Of a stretch of 64,000 nt of DNA, positions 35,320-43,436 are shown piece after piece. The translations under genes were made by a program, and so were the position numbers. The stretch is from JASHPR01 sp963833885 (GTDB taxonomy: Bacteria; Actinomycetota; Actinomycetes; Streptosporangiales; Streptosporangiaceae): the NCBI GenBank assembly GCA_963833885.1, contig CAWHZU010000036.1:310001-374000 (forward strand), written 5' to 3'. The first letter of the stretch is position 1. Every line of letters begins with the position of its first letter. The notes under the pieces were generated by a model that was not told the origin of the DNA, did no database searches, and was given only the letters and a program-made list of their open reading frames with translations.

Positions 35320-35868
35320 TCAGCGGCGGGACCGTGCCTCAGGCGGCAGCGGTACCGCACACCGGGCCCCAGGTTCAGGCGGGAGAGGCGGAGGAGCCTC
35401 GTCCTCACCGAGCAGGACGCGCAACCTGGCCGGCGCCCGCATGCTCTGCACCTTCACCACTCCCGGCGACAGGTCCAGCAGTTCCGACACCGTCTGGATG
35501 CTGTGATCCTCCCAATAGCGCAAGACGATGATGGCGCGGTCCCGCGGGCTGAGCTGTCCGAGAGCGTCCAGCAGCGTCAGGCGCAGCTCCGCCGCGTCAG
35601 CCGCCGCAGGCCGATCCGGTACCGCATCGGTCCGCAGCTCGGCCGAGCTCTTGAGCCGTTTGTGATCGAGATAAGCCCGCAGCACCTTCTTGCTGTAGCG
35701 GTATGGGTCATCGTGCCTGATACGCCGCCATGACAGGTAAACCTTGATGAAGGTGATCTGCGTGAGATCCTGCGCGAAATTCCAGTCCCGGCACAGCAGA
35801 AAAGCGGTCTCGCACAGCCGGGTCCCCGACCTTTCCACGAAAGCGACGAACTCGCCGTCCTCTCGCAC
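35320..35868 (-). CDS. SigE-type ECF RNA polymerase sigma factor
   Basis: 182 residues from GTG 35868, which has GGGAGG six bases upstream. Region 2 is EFVAFVERSGTRLCETAFLL...FAQDLTQITFIKVYLSWRRI and region 4 is LDALGQLSPRDRAIIVLRYWEDHSIQTVSELLDLSPGVVKVQSMRA. The domain order and the W-rich DLTQ segment match the actinobacterial SigE-like ECF group. The C-terminal 30 residues are Pro/Glu/Arg-rich. It is downstream of a membrane-anchored protein gene, 81 bp away, which may be its anti-sigma partner. It should recognise a specific promoter set; none is identifiable here. Confidence 0.9.
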   Translation of the reverse strand: MREDGEFVAFVERSGTRLCETAFLLCRDWNFAQDLTQITFIKVYLSWRRIRHDDPYRYSKKVLRAYLDHKRLKSSAELRTDAVPDRPAAADAAELRLTLLDALGQLSPRDRAIIVLRYWEDHSIQTVSELLDLSPGVVKVQSMRAPARLRVLLGEDEAPPPLPPEPGARCAVPLPPEARSRR

Positions 35869-35949
35869 TGCCACCTCCCGCGCTCGCACCTGCCTTTGCC
35901 TCAGCAACCGGCGTGGGCCTGCCCCCGATAACGGGACAGGCCCGCGCGC

Positions 35950-36834
35950 TCAGCTTCCGGCCGGTACGTCGGTGAACCGACGGGCCGCGTCCTTGACCAC
36001 GGCGGCGTTCATCTGCGTCGCCCCCCAAGCGGGGTTCGCGGCGATCTGCTCTGCCTGAGCGGCGGTGATCGCCATAGGTGTCGGCGGGTTGGCCTGACCG
36101 TTCCAGGCCAGGCACGTGGGCACGTCGATCTGGACGACGGTGCCGCCTCCGTGATCGACATCGATCGCCAGCGCCTCAACACAGTTACCCGGGATCTTCG
36201 TGATAATTTCGGGCGCGCCGCCCGGCAGCGCGCCGCAGACCTGCATGAAGTCCGACGCCGCGGAGCTATGGCACGCATCTATATTCAGTGACTTGTTGTA
36301 CAGAAAGATCCGGATCATTCCCAGCCCCGCTGCGCCATCCAGGTAGACCTGCGCACCTGTCTGATATTGGTCCTGATAGAGGGCGTAGTTGCTCGTGGCC
36401 CCAGGGGGCAGCAACTTCAGCAGCTCATCCAGGACAGCCGCGGCCGTCGTTGGCGCCTTGGGGCCCGCCGGCTGCGGGATGTGGACCAGCGGGTTCGCGC
36501 TGGTCAGCATCACCTCCGCAGACGCGGGGGTTCCGCCGCCGGTGGGCGCGGTCTGCGGGTCAGGCTTTGTGACCGGGTGGCCCGGATGGGCGGGCTTAGC
36601 CACCGCCCCAAGGTGCGCCGCGGCGGCATGACCCGGCCCGATTGCCGGCACCACTACCGCGACAGCAACGATGCCGACCGCCACCGCCGCGAACGCTGTT
36701 GACGCGATTTTCGCAGTGCGTGCGCGCCGGGCACGCCGCCCCTTGGCCAGTACCTCCTCAGGCATACCGTCAAGGGACGGCCTTGCCTGTGAGGACATTT
36801 CGTTCCTGAACATGGAATGCAACCTCTCGTCCAT
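35950..36834 (-). CDS. Membrane-anchored protein upstream of the sigma factor (possible anti-sigma)
   Basis: 294-residue protein: a cytoplasmic N terminus of about 38 residues (MDERLHSMFRNEMSSQA, then PEEVLAKGRRARRARTAKIA), one transmembrane segment (TAFAAVAVGIVAVAVVVPAI) and a large extracytoplasmic part with paired cysteines (NIDACHSSAASDFMQVCGALP, GNCVEAL, VPTCLAW). The topology suits a regulator of the adjacent SigE-like factor, but the N terminus lacks a clear zinc-binding anti-sigma domain, so this is inferred from adjacency. ATG 36834 has a weak ribosome site. Confidence 0.65.
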   Translation of the reverse strand: MDERLHSMFRNEMSSQARPSLDGMPEEVLAKGRRARRARTAKIASTAFAAVAVGIVAVAVVVPAIGPGHAAAAHLGAVAKPAHPGHPVTKPDPQTAPTGGGTPASAEVMLTSANPLVHIPQPAGPKAPTTAAAVLDELLKLLPPGATSNYALYQDQYQTGAQVYLDGAAGLGMIRIFLYNKSLNIDACHSSAASDFMQVCGALPGGAPEIITKIPGNCVEALAIDVDHGGGTVVQIDVPTCLAWNGQANPPTPMAITAAQAEQIAANPAWGATQMNAAVVKDAARRFTDVPAGS

Positions 36835-36961
36835 CTTCCGCCCTTCGATTTCTGGGAGATCGCGCGCTCTCTACCTATAGAGACGGGTCGCGGGGGGACC
36901 CCGGTAACGGAGCCGCACGACCGGCGAGTACGTGCTCTGTCGCGCCTACTCATCCCAGAGC

Positions 36962-37087
36962 ATGCCGGTCAGCGCGCTGGTGAAGGTCGCCTGCCGACGC
37001 TGGACGATCGAGGAGTCCTTCGCCGCCAGCAAGGAGCTCGCCGCCCTGGACAAGCACCAGGCAGCCTTGCGGAGCTGCTCGGCTTAA
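36962..37087 (+). pseudogene. IS701-like transposase C-terminal fragment
   Basis: A 41-codon frame reads LVKVACRRWTIEESFAASKE then LAALDKHQAALR, close to RWRVEEFFQPGKGLAALDEHQVR of the intact IS701-family transposase at 54-55 kb. It ends in an early stop at 37085-37087. Only the C-terminal active-site block survives. Confidence 0.6.
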
Positions 37088-37115
37088 TGCACCGGACCGG
37101 CTGGGCGTCGCCAGC

Positions 37116-37259
37116 AATACGGGCATCATCATGGTCGGCGGCCGGAAGATCGCCCTGGGCCGCATCCGCGTCCGACGGATCGTCGTCACCGCCCACGTTG
37201 CCGTCGGCCATCACTCATCGACCATTACCGTGACCGGCCGCGGCCAGGATCGGCGATAG
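37116..37259 (+). pseudogene. Transposase-like C-terminal fragment (IS481/IS3 type)
   Basis: NTGIIMVGGRKIALGRIRVR then RIVVTAHVAVGHHSSTITVTG, followed by a stop, has the beta-strand pattern of the C-terminal tail of IS481/IS3-type transposases (GxIxVxGRxIxLGRxxxxxxVTVxV). No catalytic core remains. It follows 28 bases after the IS701-like scrap. Confidence 0.45.
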
Positions 37260-37305
37260 CCGTGGGGCGCCGGCAAGACCAGCGCCGTGACCGCCCCGGA
37301 GGCGG

Positions 37306-37605
37306 GTGTGCACGGACACACTCCGCGAGTGGCCTTGCCGGTTCGCCGCTGGCCGGCAGTCCGGGCTGAAGGACGCCCCGCGAAGCGCGAGCCTCGCCGG
37401 TGTCCACTGCCGCGGGCCAGGCCGAGGCCGCCACGCTGGCACACGCGCCGCCGACCGGCCGCTTGTCGCCAGACCATTCAGCTGGATCTTCACCCGCACC
37501 GACTTCAACGACCTGCTGCACCGGATTGACGCTCGCGACAAGACCAGCCCCACACCCTGGCAGCCTGATCCCTCCCCGGGTGAACTCATCGGCGAGGCCA
37601 TCTAG
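37306..37605 (+). other. Open frame of uncertain origin, possible transposase tail
   Basis: The C-terminal part, FSWIFTRTDFNDLLHRIDAR plus a Pro-rich tail, could be the end of an IS630-like transposase; the upstream residues do not look like a protein family. Listed because it completes a cluster of IS scraps at 36.96-37.6 kb. Confidence 0.3.
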
Positions 37606-38099
37606 TCATGGTTAAGCCGATTAGTTATAGCTAAACCGGCCCGGGTCGGCGGCAGCGTTAACCGGCGCGCGGGCCGCGTACCAGCTACCGGCGCTCGCCA
37701 GAACGGGCAGCCGCGGCGGCATGGGCTGGCCTGGCGCCGCGGCCGGGCCTGGCCTGGCTTCGCGCCGCCCGCGGCGTGTGCCACGCTGGGATACACCGGG
37801 AAGACGCCGGTCAGGCCAGTGAGTCTCAGAATCCGGCGCACATGCTGCGGTGGGGCGGCCAGAGACATGTCACCACCGCTCGCCCGAATCCATTTCTGCA
37901 CGCGCACCAGCACGCCCAGCCCACAGCAGTCGATGAACGCTAGGCCCGCCATGTCCACAATTACCAGCGGCCCGCATGCCGCTACGACCGCGATCAGGTG
38001 TGACTCGACGGCCGGGACGTCGGCAACGTCGAACTCGCCTCGCAAGGCGACCACGGCGTGACCGCCGAAGTCGCCGGCGCTCAGTTCCACGTTGAACAT
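37602..38099 (-). CDS. STAS-domain anti-sigma-factor antagonist
   Basis: 165 residues from ATG 38099. The STAS domain spans about residues 1-105: VVALRGEFDVADVPAVESHL, PLVIVDMAGLAFIDCCGLGVLVRVQK and HVRRILRLTGLTGVFPVYPSV. The phosphorylatable position is normally Ser/Thr in FIDSSG; here it is FIDCCG, so both usual serines are cysteines, which would prevent kinase control and leave a constitutive partner or a redox switch. The C-terminal 55 residues are Arg/Pro-rich and unusual. It belongs functionally with the STAS/GAF genes at 42-48 kb. Confidence 0.88.
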   Translation of the reverse strand: MFNVELSAGDFGGHAVVALRGEFDVADVPAVESHLIAVVAACGPLVIVDMAGLAFIDCCGLGVLVRVQKWIRASGGDMSLAAPPQHVRRILRLTGLTGVFPVYPSVAHAAGGAKPGQARPRRQASPCRRGCPFWRAPVAGTRPARRLTLPPTRAGLAITNRLNHD

Positions 38100-38801
38100 G
38101 GCCTTCCCTCCTGATCTAGCAGCCAGGCAGGGTCCAGGCCCAACAGCTCATTCGCTCAAATCAATGCCACCGGCCATTGGGTTCTCGCAGTGAGTGCCGC
38201 ACCCGGCCACCGGCTGAAAACAGCTCCCGCCCTTACCCCTCGACATGCCCGGAAACGAATTGGCAGGAGTGCTGTGCTCTGCGACCCTGCGGCCGCGTAC
38301 CGCGGTCGCCCTCGCCACAGGATCTGCCTAGCTGACACCGGCAAGTGCACAAAAAACTCCAGACCCTTGCAAAGCTGTCATAAACAACGGACATGTCAGC
38401 CGCCGGGGTCCGGAGCAACGTCCACACCCTACTCCCCCCTGGTCAGACGGGCGATAGCGCCAGATGCTCCGCGCCTGCCGGCGCGCGTCGGATGATCCGC
38501 CGAGTCCGTCCCGAACGGCCTGATCAACTAGTACCTGGGAGCCGCATGACATCAGGGAAGCCGCTGGATTCAGCCCAGAATCCTATTTTCGAGCGGCACA
38601 GGATCCGGCCGGGCCCGGCTTTTGACGGGCCTCACGGCCACCCAGCTTGGCGCATTGAGAAGACCTGTTCATTCTTGCCGCGTTCGCAGATTCGGTCGCA
38701 CAAGCGGTTCCATGGTGCTGGCGGACTACAGCGAGGGGTTAACGGGCATGACGGTGACAGGATCAGCCCAGAGCAGCAGAACCAGATTCGAGAGGCTTTT
38801 C
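38100..38801. other. Gene-poor stretch
   Basis: No convincing gene, RNA or repeat is seen; short frames lack conserved sequence. It precedes the SchA/CurD remnant. Confidence 0.5.
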
Positions 38802-39030
38802 ATGTCTCAATTCGCCGCCGTAACCTGGAAAGTCAAACCCGGCTTTACGCCACATGGCCAGGCGGCGGGCCATCCGGGAGTTGGAGGAACTGCCCGCGGA
38901 GTTTCTCGGGGTACCGCGGGATATCTCGAGCCCCACCGCCATCGGGGATTTCTTCCTGGCGCACAGTATGCGATGCCTGGCGGCGCAGCGGCACGACCAG
39001 CCCGCGGCCGCCGTGAGAGGGGCCGGGTAG
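38802..39030 (+). pseudogene. SchA/CurD-like (antibiotic-biosynthesis-monooxygenase-type) remnant
   Basis: From ATG 38802 the frame MSQFAAVTWKVKPG is the start of a SchA/CurD-like domain protein, usually about 120-350 residues and found in polyketide clusters. The next 70 or so residues are gone and the sequence resumes in another frame with HMARRRAIRELEELPAEFLG to VPRDISSPTAIGDFFLAHSM and RCLAAQ, its normal C terminus, ending at TAG 39030. The join lies near 38840-38853. The remaining 58-codon frame (ATG 38854) stops four bases before the amidohydrolase start. Confidence 0.6.
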
Positions 39031-39034
39031 ACCG

Positions 39035-40006
39035 GTGATCATCGACATCCACGGGCATATCGCGCATCCCAGTCTCCTTGCCCGTTACCCGATGCCGCCG
39101 AGCCTCGGGGACGTTGATGCGATGATCGAGGCTAAGGCAGCCGCGGGTATCGGCCTCACGATCGTCGGTAGCCCCGCCGGTGCGGCCACGATGGTCCCGG
39201 TTCCTGGGCTGGATACCTATCGCCAGCCCGCAGACCAGCTGCGCGCCTTCCACGACTGGCTCGCCACTGTGGCCCGGGAACGCCGGGAACATCTCCGGGC
39301 CTACGCATGGTGCAATGCGTTCGCCGACGATCGCGGACTGGCAGAAGCGGCGGAGACAGTGCGCGCCGACGGCTTCGTCGGCATCATCGCCAACACCAGC
39401 ATCGAGGGCGAATACCTGGACTCGCCACGCGCAGACGGGTTCTTCGCGATGGCCGAGGAACTGGGCGTCCCGATATTGCTGCATCCCGGCACTGGCCCGG
39501 CAACCTGCCAGGGCGTCCGTGACAACGGCCTGGTAGAGATGGTCGGGCGCTACTGTGATGTCACGATGGGGCTAGCCGCCATCGTGCTGTCCGGCCGGCT
39601 GGAGCAACACCCGGGCGTCCGGATCATCGGTGCGAGTTCCGGCGGCGCGCTTGCCCTGCTCGGCAAGCGGCTCGACCTCGCCTGGCAGCCCAAGCACTGG
39701 GATGAAGCGCCTGGCAAGTCCAGCCATGCAGCCAGGAGCCCAGCGATGCCGAACACCGCGCCCCGCTGCACTGCCCCGCCTTCGGAGCTCATGCAGAGAC
39801 TCTATGTCGACACCACCGCCGACGGCGTCACCCCCATCGCCATGGACCTGGGTGTCTTCGGTGCCGGGCACGTGCTGTTCGGGACCGACTCGCCGCCGCT
39901 GCCAGTAGCGCTCGAGGCCGCGGTGGAGGCCTTCGGGTTCCTCAACGCGGAGGACCGGGACTCGGTCCTCGGGGGCAACGCAACCCGCATCTTCGCCCTC
40001 AGCTAG
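39035..40006 (+). CDS. Amidohydrolase-family (ACMSD-like) protein
   Basis: 323 residues from GTG 39035. TIM-barrel hydrolase/decarboxylase of the amidohydrolase-2 group: IIDIHGHIAHPS (HxH pair), VPILLHPGTGPA (third His) and HVLFGTDSPPLPV with the catalytic Asp. The expected HxGG segment after the sixth strand reads RIIGASSGGALALL, so the usual His ligand appears as Ser, a possible loss of a metal ligand. Typical reactions are decarboxylation or hydration of aromatic acids. The stop codon TAG is part of the CTAG duplicated by the IS1182 insertion that follows. A broken SchA/CurD gene precedes it. Confidence 0.88.
   Translation: MIIDIHGHIAHPSLLARYPMPPSLGDVDAMIEAKAAAGIGLTIVGSPAGAATMVPVPGLDTYRQPADQLRAFHDWLATVARERREHLRAYAWCNAFADDRGLAEAAETVRADGFVGIIANTSIEGEYLDSPRADGFFAMAEELGVPILLHPGTGPATCQGVRDNGLVEMVGRYCDVTMGLAAIVLSGRLEQHPGVRIIGASSGGALALLGKRLDLAWQPKHWDEAPGKSSHAARSPAMPNTAPRCTAPPSELMQRLYVDTTADGVTPIAMDLGVFGAGHVLFGTDSPPLPVALEAAVEAFGFLNAEDRDSVLGGNATRIFALS
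40003..40006. repeat. Target-site duplication CTAG, left copy
   Basis: CTAG at 40003-40006 matches 41815-41818. The TAG of this copy is the stop codon of the amidohydrolase gene. Confidence 0.75.
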
Positions 40007-41814
40007 GAGGCCACTGAACAAAGGGTGATCTGGGGCGGGAAGAGCGCCGGCAAGGCCGTCTGTGCGGCGGTGAGCCAGGCCCCTTCGGGCCGGCGGAGTG
40101 GTCGCTCTTCCCGCTGCTGTCAGCCTTGCAGGCTTGGAGGGCTGGCTGCAACCGGGCCTGGGGTGTGCTGGCCTGCTGGTCAGGCCAGTGTCCATGCGCT
40201 GTTCTCGCGGGCCAGGCCGCGGCTGATGAGGTTGCGCAGGTTGAGGGCTGCGGTGCGGTTCTTGAGCCAGGCGTTGTTGCGGGCGGTGCCGAGGTAGCGG
40301 AGCTTGAGGCGCCGGCCGCCGCGGCTGGCGACCTGGGAGATGACCCGCTCGATGCTGGGCCGGTATTTCTTGTAGTCCTCACGCAGCCCGGGCCGGGCTG
40401 CCCAGTCGCGGCGGGCAGCGCGCAGCAGCGCGTCGTGCTCGTGCAGGATCAGGGCGCGGCCGGTCTTGTTCGCGGTGCAGCGGGCACGCAGCGGGCAGCC
40501 GCGGCAGGCCGCGCCGAAGGTCACGTTACGGCGGGTGCTGATGCGCCGGGTGACGCCGGCCGGGCAGGTGACGGTCGCGGCGGCCTCATCGACGGTGAAG
40601 TCATCCAGGGTGAACCCGCCCTCGACGGCGGGTTTGAGCGGCCGGGGCTTGATGACCGCCGTGTGACCGGCGTCCTGCAGTGCGGCGCGCAGGTCACCGG
40701 TGCCGTAAGCCGAGTCGCCGTAGACCCCGGCAGTCTCGTCCCCAGCTGCCAGCAACACTGCGGCCACCGCAGCGTCGCTGTTTTCTTCTCCCGCGGCCAT
40801 CGTCAGTTCCCCGCCGGTGATGAGCCCGGTCTCCGGGCACGCCACGACGTGGGCGCGGTACCCGTCACGGCGGTTCTCCGGCGACTTGCGGGTATGCCGC
40901 GCTTGCGGGTCCACCGTGGAGATCACGCGGTCTTCGGCGACCTTGCGGGCGATCCGCCACCGCCCGTCCGTGCCGTCGCTGCCTTCGGCAGGCTCCACGT
41001 CCTGCCCGGCGACCAGCGCCAGCAGCGCCACCGCGGAGCTGCCCTGCTCATCGAGGTCACCGCCTTCCAGCACGGCGACCAGCGCGTTCGCGTCGTTCAC
41101 CAGCGCCGAGACCAGCGCGTCCTTCGCCTGCGGGTCATCCCAGTCGATCCGCGGCTTGCCCGGAGCGCTGTAATCGTGCCCGGTGCACAGCTCCGCGATC
41201 TGTCCCGCCGCCCCCGGCACCACCCGGGCCACCCGGCGGATCGCGGCGACCAGCTGAGTGATCGTGTCCTGCGTCGCCACCGCATCCGCCAGGATCGTCG
41301 AGTCCACCGCACGGCGACGCCGGCCCTTCAGCACCCCCGTCTGCGCGATCACGTTCGCGACCGCCTCGCTGAGCCGGTGCGGGCGATCAGACTTCGCCAG
41401 CCGCCGCCGCCAGTACACCAAAGTGGAGGGATCAAACCCGCCATGATCCAGCGGGAACCCGCACGCCGCCTTCCACCGCAGATCACACCGGGCCGCCTCC
41501 GCCGCCTCGGCGTCGGAGTAATCATGCAGGACCTGCAGCACCATCACCGACGCGATCACGCTCGCCGGCACCGACGGGCGCCCCCGTCCCGACGGGAACA
41601 AGTCCGCGAAGTCCTCCCCGGTGAACAGCTCACCCCGGTGCCCCGCCAAGAACGCGAACATACTCCCCTCAGGGACCAGGTGCCCGACCAGCGCCTGCGC
41701 GTCCAGCAGCTGCCGGTCCGCCCGCTCTCTGCCCTGCATGAACCCATCATCCCAGGCCATCGAACACACTGCCGGCAAACGCACTATCGCAGCACCCGAT
41801 TATTCAGTGGCCTC
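40007..41814 (-). mobile_element. IS1182-family insertion sequence, 1808 bp
   Basis: Bounded by perfect 12-base terminal inverted repeats, GAGGCCACTGAA (40007-40018) and TTCAGTGGCCTC (41803-41814), with CTAG on both sides. One intact transposase gene fills it. A hairpin pair GGCGGGAAGAGCG/CGCTCTTCCCGC sits near the left end. The clean ends and intact frame point to recent arrival. Confidence 0.9.
40180..41739 (-). CDS. IS1182-family transposase
   Basis: 519 residues from ATG 41739 (MQGRERADRQLLDAQ). N-terminal part: MFAFLAGHRGELFTGEDFAD, PSGRGRPSVPASVIASVMVLQ and CDLRWKAACGFPLDHGGFDPSTL. Catalytic DDE candidates are Asp in RRRRAVDSTILADAVA, Asp in AGVYGDSAYGTGDLR and a Glu in PSIERVISQVASRGG. 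A Cys4-type patch (CRGCPLRARCTANKTGR) lies before the last Glu. No stop or frameshift breaks it. ATG 41760 is a possible earlier start adding MAWDDGF. Confidence 0.95.
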   Translation of the reverse strand: MQGRERADRQLLDAQALVGHLVPEGSMFAFLAGHRGELFTGEDFADLFPSGRGRPSVPASVIASVMVLQVLHDYSDAEAAEAARCDLRWKAACGFPLDHGGFDPSTLVYWRRRLAKSDRPHRLSEAVANVIAQTGVLKGRRRRAVDSTILADAVATQDTITQLVAAIRRVARVVPGAAGQIAELCTGHDYSAPGKPRIDWDDPQAKDALVSALVNDANALVAVLEGGDLDEQGSSAVALLALVAGQDVEPAEGSDGTDGRWRIARKVAEDRVISTVDPQARHTRKSPENRRDGYRAHVVACPETGLITGGELTMAAGEENSDAAVAAVLLAAGDETAGVYGDSAYGTGDLRAALQDAGHTAVIKPRPLKPAVEGGFTLDDFTVDEAAATVTCPAGVTRRISTRRNVTFGAACRGCPLRARCTANKTGRALILHEHDALLRAARRDWAARPGLREDYKKYRPSIERVISQVASRGGRRLKLRYLGTARNNAWLKNRTAALNLRNLISRGLARENSAWTLA

Positions 41815-41818
41815 CTAG
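41815..41818. repeat. Target-site duplication CTAG, right copy
   Basis: Right copy of the four-base direct repeat made by the IS1182 insertion. Confidence 0.75.
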
Positions 41819-41894
41819 CGAACCTTGCCGCCCGCTGTGGCCCCACTCCCCCGCAGCCGGGCGGGCAACTGATGACCGGCACCCGGGCCGAAGC

Positions 41895-42003
41895 CATCCA
41901 CGAAGCGGCAACGAGATCACGAAAGAACTCGCCGTATGGGCGGCCATCATCGCTGTTCCCACCGCCGTCACCGGCTTCTACGGGCAGAACATCCCCTACC
42001 CGG
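41895..42003 (+). pseudogene. CorA-family magnesium transporter C-terminal fragment
   Basis: Reading from about 41910: NEITKELAVWAAIIAVPTAV and TGFYGQNIPYPG, the penultimate transmembrane helix and GxN loop (here YGQN) of actinobacterial CorA-type Mg/Co transporters. The start, the cytoplasmic domain and the last helix are missing. The sequence upstream to the IS end (41819-41895) shows no family resemblance. Confidence 0.6.
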
Positions 42004-42225
42004 GCGTGCCGCTCCGAGCATCCGGGCCTGGCCGTGCTAGGTCTGGGCGGCACCCGTTTTTGCCGGCTCGCCGCGCCGCGTTTTGGATCGCCGGTATTTG
42101 GCTTGGCGTTCGCGTTGCCTGGCCGGGGAAGCGGAACCCGTGGTAGATGCGGGCTATGATGCCTGCAAGGCGACTAGGTACTGGTTGTTCGGGTCGAGAC
42201 CCCGCCCTGGCTGCTACGGCAGAGG
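42004..42225. other. Spacer without a recognised gene
   Basis: Between the CorA scrap and the STAS remnant. No coding signature; includes the probable promoter region of the downstream signalling genes. Confidence 0.4.
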
Positions 42226-42596
42226 GTGGTTCTCGTGACCCTGGAACTCAGTGTCTGCGTGCGCGACGCGTACGCGGTGGCGGCCGTGCGCGGGGAACTT
42301 GATATCACCAGTTCGGTCGGCGTGACGTCGGCGATCGCGGCCCTTACGGCGCGGCATCCGGTGTTTGGCGTTCATGCCAGCGCGGATGCTTTCGTTGCGG
42401 GCATCGCAGGGAGCCCGGTGGCAGGTGCTTCCCGGCGGGCTGAACGGCCCGGATGCTCGGTTGCGGGGCTGCCGGCGCTTTCCGGGTCATCGAGGTGATC
42501 GCGAACCGGGCGCTTGGAGCCTCATCGGATTTCCCTGAGAGGGCCCGGTATCACCGAGTCTGGACCGCGGCGGTGCCCGGCTATGCCGATGGCTGA
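42226..42596 (+). pseudogene. STAS-domain remnant
   Basis: From GTG 42226/42235 the frame reads VTLELSVCVRDAYAVAAVRG then ELDITSSVGVTSAIAALTAR, a STAS N-terminal half; the central FIDSSG loop is missing and the frame shifts. The C-terminal half resumes in another frame with GAFRVIEVIANRALGASSDF, ending at TGA 42594-42596. It overlaps the start of the GAF-ANTAR gene by 14 bases. Confidence 0.55.
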
Positions 42597-43362
42597 CCGG
42601 CGGCTCGAGATGTGGGGCGAGCTGGCTGCGCATGCTGCAGCGCGCGGCGCGCGGGCCTCGGTCGCGGACGTCTGCGCGGTCGCTGCCGGGTCAGGGCAGC
42701 TGAGCGGGGCGTGGGTCGCTGCCGCGCGGGATGAGGAGCCGGAATTCTTGATGTGCACGACGGACCCGGTTTGCGAGCGGCTGGCGGAGCTGCAGCTGAC
42801 GCTGGGAGAGGGACCGTGTCACGATGTGCTGGCGTCGACCGCGCCTGTCCTTGCCGCCGACCTGGGTGACGCCGAATCCAGCCGCCGCTGGCCGGCGTTT
42901 ACGCCGGAGGCACGCGAGGGCGGGGCCGGAGCGGTCTTCGCATTCCCGCTGATCGTGGGGGCGATCCGCGCGGGTGTGCTGGGCCTGTACCGCCGCTCAC
43001 CTGGCTCGCTGCGTGACGGCCAGCTCGGTGACCTGCTCGTTCTTGCCGACATGGCCACGATGCTGCTGCTCGACGGCCTCAGCGACGGCGCGGCACCGGA
43101 GGACGGCCACATAGACGGCGCGTGGCTGGACGGGCAGTCCCCGGACCTGGCGATGCATCGCGCTGAAATCGACCAGGCCACGGGCATACTCACCGTGCAG
43201 CTCGGGGTCACTGCCGCGGAGGCCTTTGTCCGGCTGCGGGCTTACGCTTACTCTGAGGACCGGAGACTAGCCGACGTGGCCAGCGACATCGTCGCCAGGC
43301 GGCTGCGATTGCGGCCGGACGCAGACCCGGACGCGGACCCAGTGCTTGACGGCGGCCTGTGA
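42583..43362 (+). CDS. GAF-ANTAR regulatory protein
   Basis: 259 residues from ATG 42583. Residues about 45-165 are a GAF domain (LQLTLGEGPCHDVLASTAPVL, VFAFPLIVGAIRAGVLGLYR) and the C-terminal part is an ANTAR RNA-binding domain (EIDQATGILTVQLGVTAAEAFVRLRAYAYSEDRRLADVASDIV). ANTAR proteins bind nascent RNA hairpins to prevent termination, so this should be an antiterminator gated by a small ligand or redox signal in the GAF pocket. A possible upstream TTG start adds unconserved residues. It precedes a second GAF-ANTAR gene by 74 bp. Confidence 0.9.
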   Translation: MPMADRRLEMWGELAAHAAARGARASVADVCAVAAGSGQLSGAWVAAARDEEPEFLMCTTDPVCERLAELQLTLGEGPCHDVLASTAPVLAADLGDAESSRRWPAFTPEAREGGAGAVFAFPLIVGAIRAGVLGLYRRSPGSLRDGQLGDLLVLADMATMLLLDGLSDGAAPEDGHIDGAWLDGQSPDLAMHRAEIDQATGILTVQLGVTAAEAFVRLRAYAYSEDRRLADVASDIVARRLRLRPDADPDADPVLDGGL

Positions 43363-43436
43363 CGCTCAGGACTCCGCGCCGAGTCCCTGACCGGCCGCTT
43401 GAAATCGCTTCGGCCACCGGCGAGAGGGTGACTTAA

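Noticed and set aside
40126..42159. Plus-strand open frame of over 670 codons across the IS1182 element
   Set aside because: It is the antisense of the transposase gene; the protein reading has Arg/Gly/His bias and no family signature.
42004..42225. tRNA or sRNA between CorA remnant and STAS remnant
   Set aside because: No cloverleaf or stable hairpin pattern could be found by eye.
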